Shown in pieces: positions 62,707 through 64,000 of a stretch of 64,000 nucleotides of DNA; the first letter of the stretch is position 1; each line of letters opens with the position of its first letter. Below the pieces are notes generated by a model. The model saw only the letters and a program-made list of their open reading frames with translations, did no database searches and was not told where the DNA came from. A program made the position numbers and the translations under genes. This DNA is from Paenibacillus pedocola (lineage in GTDB: Bacteria > Bacillota > Bacilli > Paenibacillales > Paenibacillaceae): positions 1,922,001 through 1,986,000 of the forward strand of contig NZ_CP134223.1 of assembly GCF_031599675.1 (NCBI RefSeq), given 5' to 3'.

Positions 62707-64000
62707 TTGCATAAGCTTATTCATAAACGCATATTCTGGGGCCTGGTGATTATGTCGGCTTTCATCGGGATACTGATTATCAGGCTTGCCTGGGTTCAAT
62801 TGCTGCTGAAGGACCGGGAGGTTCCGGGAGCGGAGTACACGCTGGCCCAGATGGCCGAAATACAAAGTGAACGGGAAACCATACTCGACAGCGGCCGGGG
62901 ACGCCTCTATGACCGCAGCGGAAAGCCGCTTGCCGGTGAGACGATATGGACCGCAGCTTTTTTTCCGCAGAAGGAGCGGGAGAGAGGGGCGAGCGGTAAG
63001 GATTTGCAGCGCCTGGCCACGGTGCTGGATGTTACTTATGGTGAGCTGCAGAGCCGGATCACCGGGCTCAAGGAACCGCTGCTATGGCCTGTCTCCGGCG
63101 GCAAAACGCCTAAGGCGCTGTCTCCCGCGCAGGCTGAAGAAGTGGAGAAGCTTGGCATCGACGGGGTCCGGGCACTGCCTTTTACCCGCAGATACGGGAA
63201 TGCTGTTTCAGGCCGCCAGTGGCTGGGCTATTTGTCTGAGGTTTCAGCGGCGGCAGCAAAGGAATCACCCACCGGGCTTAGAGTCCCTTTGGCCGGAACA
63301 GACGGGCTGGAGAAGACACTTGAGCCGCTGCTGCAGGGTGTAGGCCATACGGAGGCATATGCGCAGGTGGATGCGCACGGAAACAAGCTTCCCGGCAGCG
63401 GAATCAAAGTCAGAGCTCCGGGCAATCCGTATTATCCGCTGTCTGTTTATACCACTATAGATAAAGGGCTTCAGGAGGGAATAGAGCGGCTGACCGCGCA
63501 ATCTGGGGTAAAGGAAGGGGCGGTTGTGGTGCTGGACAGCCAAACCGGGGATATCGAGGCCATGGTGTCGCTACCTTTTTACGATCCGGCGAAGATATCG
63601 CCTGAAGGCGGGGAATGGAACAACCGGGCGCTGCAGGCGGCAGTGCCCGGCTCGATCTTTAAGATTGTCACCGCGGCTGCCGCCCTGGAGGCAGGGGTGA
63701 CTTCGCCGGAGGAGAGGTTCTATTGCTCCGGGCAATTCGGCAAATACGGCCTGTCCTGTCCACATAGCAAAGGACACGGCTCCCTTACGCTGGCGCAAGG
63801 GTTCGCCGTGTCCTGTAATACGGTTTTTGCCACGCTAGCCGAGCGGCTTAGCGGGGCTCAGCTTCAGGCGGCGGCGCTGGCGCTCGGCCTGGGCAGGGAT
63901 ATCGGCTGGCAGGCGGAGAATACGCTGGGCCTGCCGCTGCTCCGGCCGCTGGCTGGTGAGCAGCCGGGTACGATCTTCAGCACGCTGCTCCCGGATGACA
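62707..64000 (+). CDS. Class B penicillin-binding protein (PBP2/SpoVD-like), 5' part
   Basis: The frame is open from 62701 to the window end (over 430 codons), so the 3' end is missing. ATG 62701 is only one base behind AGGAGG; TTG 62707 in the same frame has seven-base spacing and is the likelier start. Short cytoplasmic tail, one transmembrane helix (about residues 10-30), an N-terminal pedestal domain with RGRLYDRSGKPLAGE, and a transpeptidase domain with Ser316 in PGSIFKIV (SxxK) and SCN in GFAVSCNTVFA (SxN). The KTG motif lies beyond the window. Family knowledge: extracytoplasmic D,D-transpeptidase that cross-links peptidoglycan. Confidence 0.9.
   Translation, partial: MHKLIHKRIFWGLVIMSAFIGILIIRLAWVQLLLKDREVPGAEYTLAQMAEIQSERETILDSGRGRLYDRSGKPLAGETIWTAAFFPQKERERGASGKDLQRLATVLDVTYGELQSRITGLKEPLLWPVSGGKTPKALSPAQAEEVEKLGIDGVRALPFTRRYGNAVSGRQWLGYLSEVSAAAAKESPTGLRVPLAGTDGLEKTLEPLLQGVGHTEAYAQVDAHGNKLPGSGIKVRAPGNPYYPLSVYTTIDKGLQEGIERLTAQSGVKEGAVVVLDSQTGDIEAMVSLPFYDPAKISPEGGEWNNRALQAAVPGSIFKIVTAAAALEAGVTSPEERFYCSGQFGKYGLSCPHSKGHGSLTLAQGFAVSCNTVFATLAERLSGAQLQAAALALGLGRDIGWQAENTLGLPLLRPLAGEQPGTIFSTLLPDD

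Overview
The window looks like a chromosome segment of a Paenibacillus species or a close relative. Pointers are the S-layer-anchored multidomain glycosidases (SLH repeats), YesM/YesN-type regulators paired with LplB/LplC/YtcQ-type sugar importers that lack their own ATPase, a T-box leader before alaS, the ireB-ruvX-DUF1292 gene order, a sigma-D-like promoter before a chemoreceptor gene, cre-like catabolite sites, and many TTG starts with strong Shine-Dalgarno sequences. The species assignment is inference.

Layout. 0-8 kb: end of a phosphoketolase gene, a secreted/membrane serine hydrolase and a surface GH10 xylanase. 8-12.3 kb: two divergent regulator/target pairs (SDR oxidoreductase/MerR and TetR/MFS efflux), each with an operator-like palindrome between the genes. 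12.4-21.5 kb: core genes: tRNA-Pro(CGG), T-box-alaS, ireB-ruvX-two DUF1292 genes, mltG, and two U32 proteins of the tRNA hydroxylation (TrhP) type. 21.7-28.5 kb: chemoreceptor, YesM-type histidine kinase, solitary sugar-binding lipoprotein, LacI regulator. 28.5-29.2 kb: two small genes of unknown function. 29.3-49.9 kb: a glycan island: SLH-anchored GH27 enzyme, membrane-bound AraC-type regulator, importer (two permeases and a lipoprotein), SGNH esterase, two GH95 enzymes, GH38 alpha-mannosidase, DsbA-like thiol oxidoreductase. 50-60.4 kb: a beta-mannan oligosaccharide locus: GH130 mannosylglucose phosphorylase, cellobiose 2-epimerase and GH113 mannanase on the minus strand; response regulator, importer, second GH130 phosphorylase and CE7 acetyl esterase on the plus strand. 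60.5-64 kb: a second chemoreceptor and the start of a class B penicillin-binding protein cut by the window end.

How it may work. Mannooligosaccharides would enter by the 54.7-58 kb importer, be deacetylated by CE7, shortened by GH113 and the GH130 mannooligosaccharide phosphorylase, and the mannobiose epimerised to mannosylglucose and phosphorolysed to mannose 1-phosphate and glucose. The response regulator there has no adjacent kinase, while 25 kb upstream a kinase sits without a response regulator, overlapping a lipoprotein gene that is a full-length paralogue of the mannan-locus binding protein. I propose these are halves of one sensor-transport system, now separated by the glycan island. 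Within the island, the GH27 gene and the importer operon have near-identical promoters (TGTAC direct repeats 20 bp apart, -10, cre at equal spacing), which I propose are read by the AraC-type membrane regulator between them.
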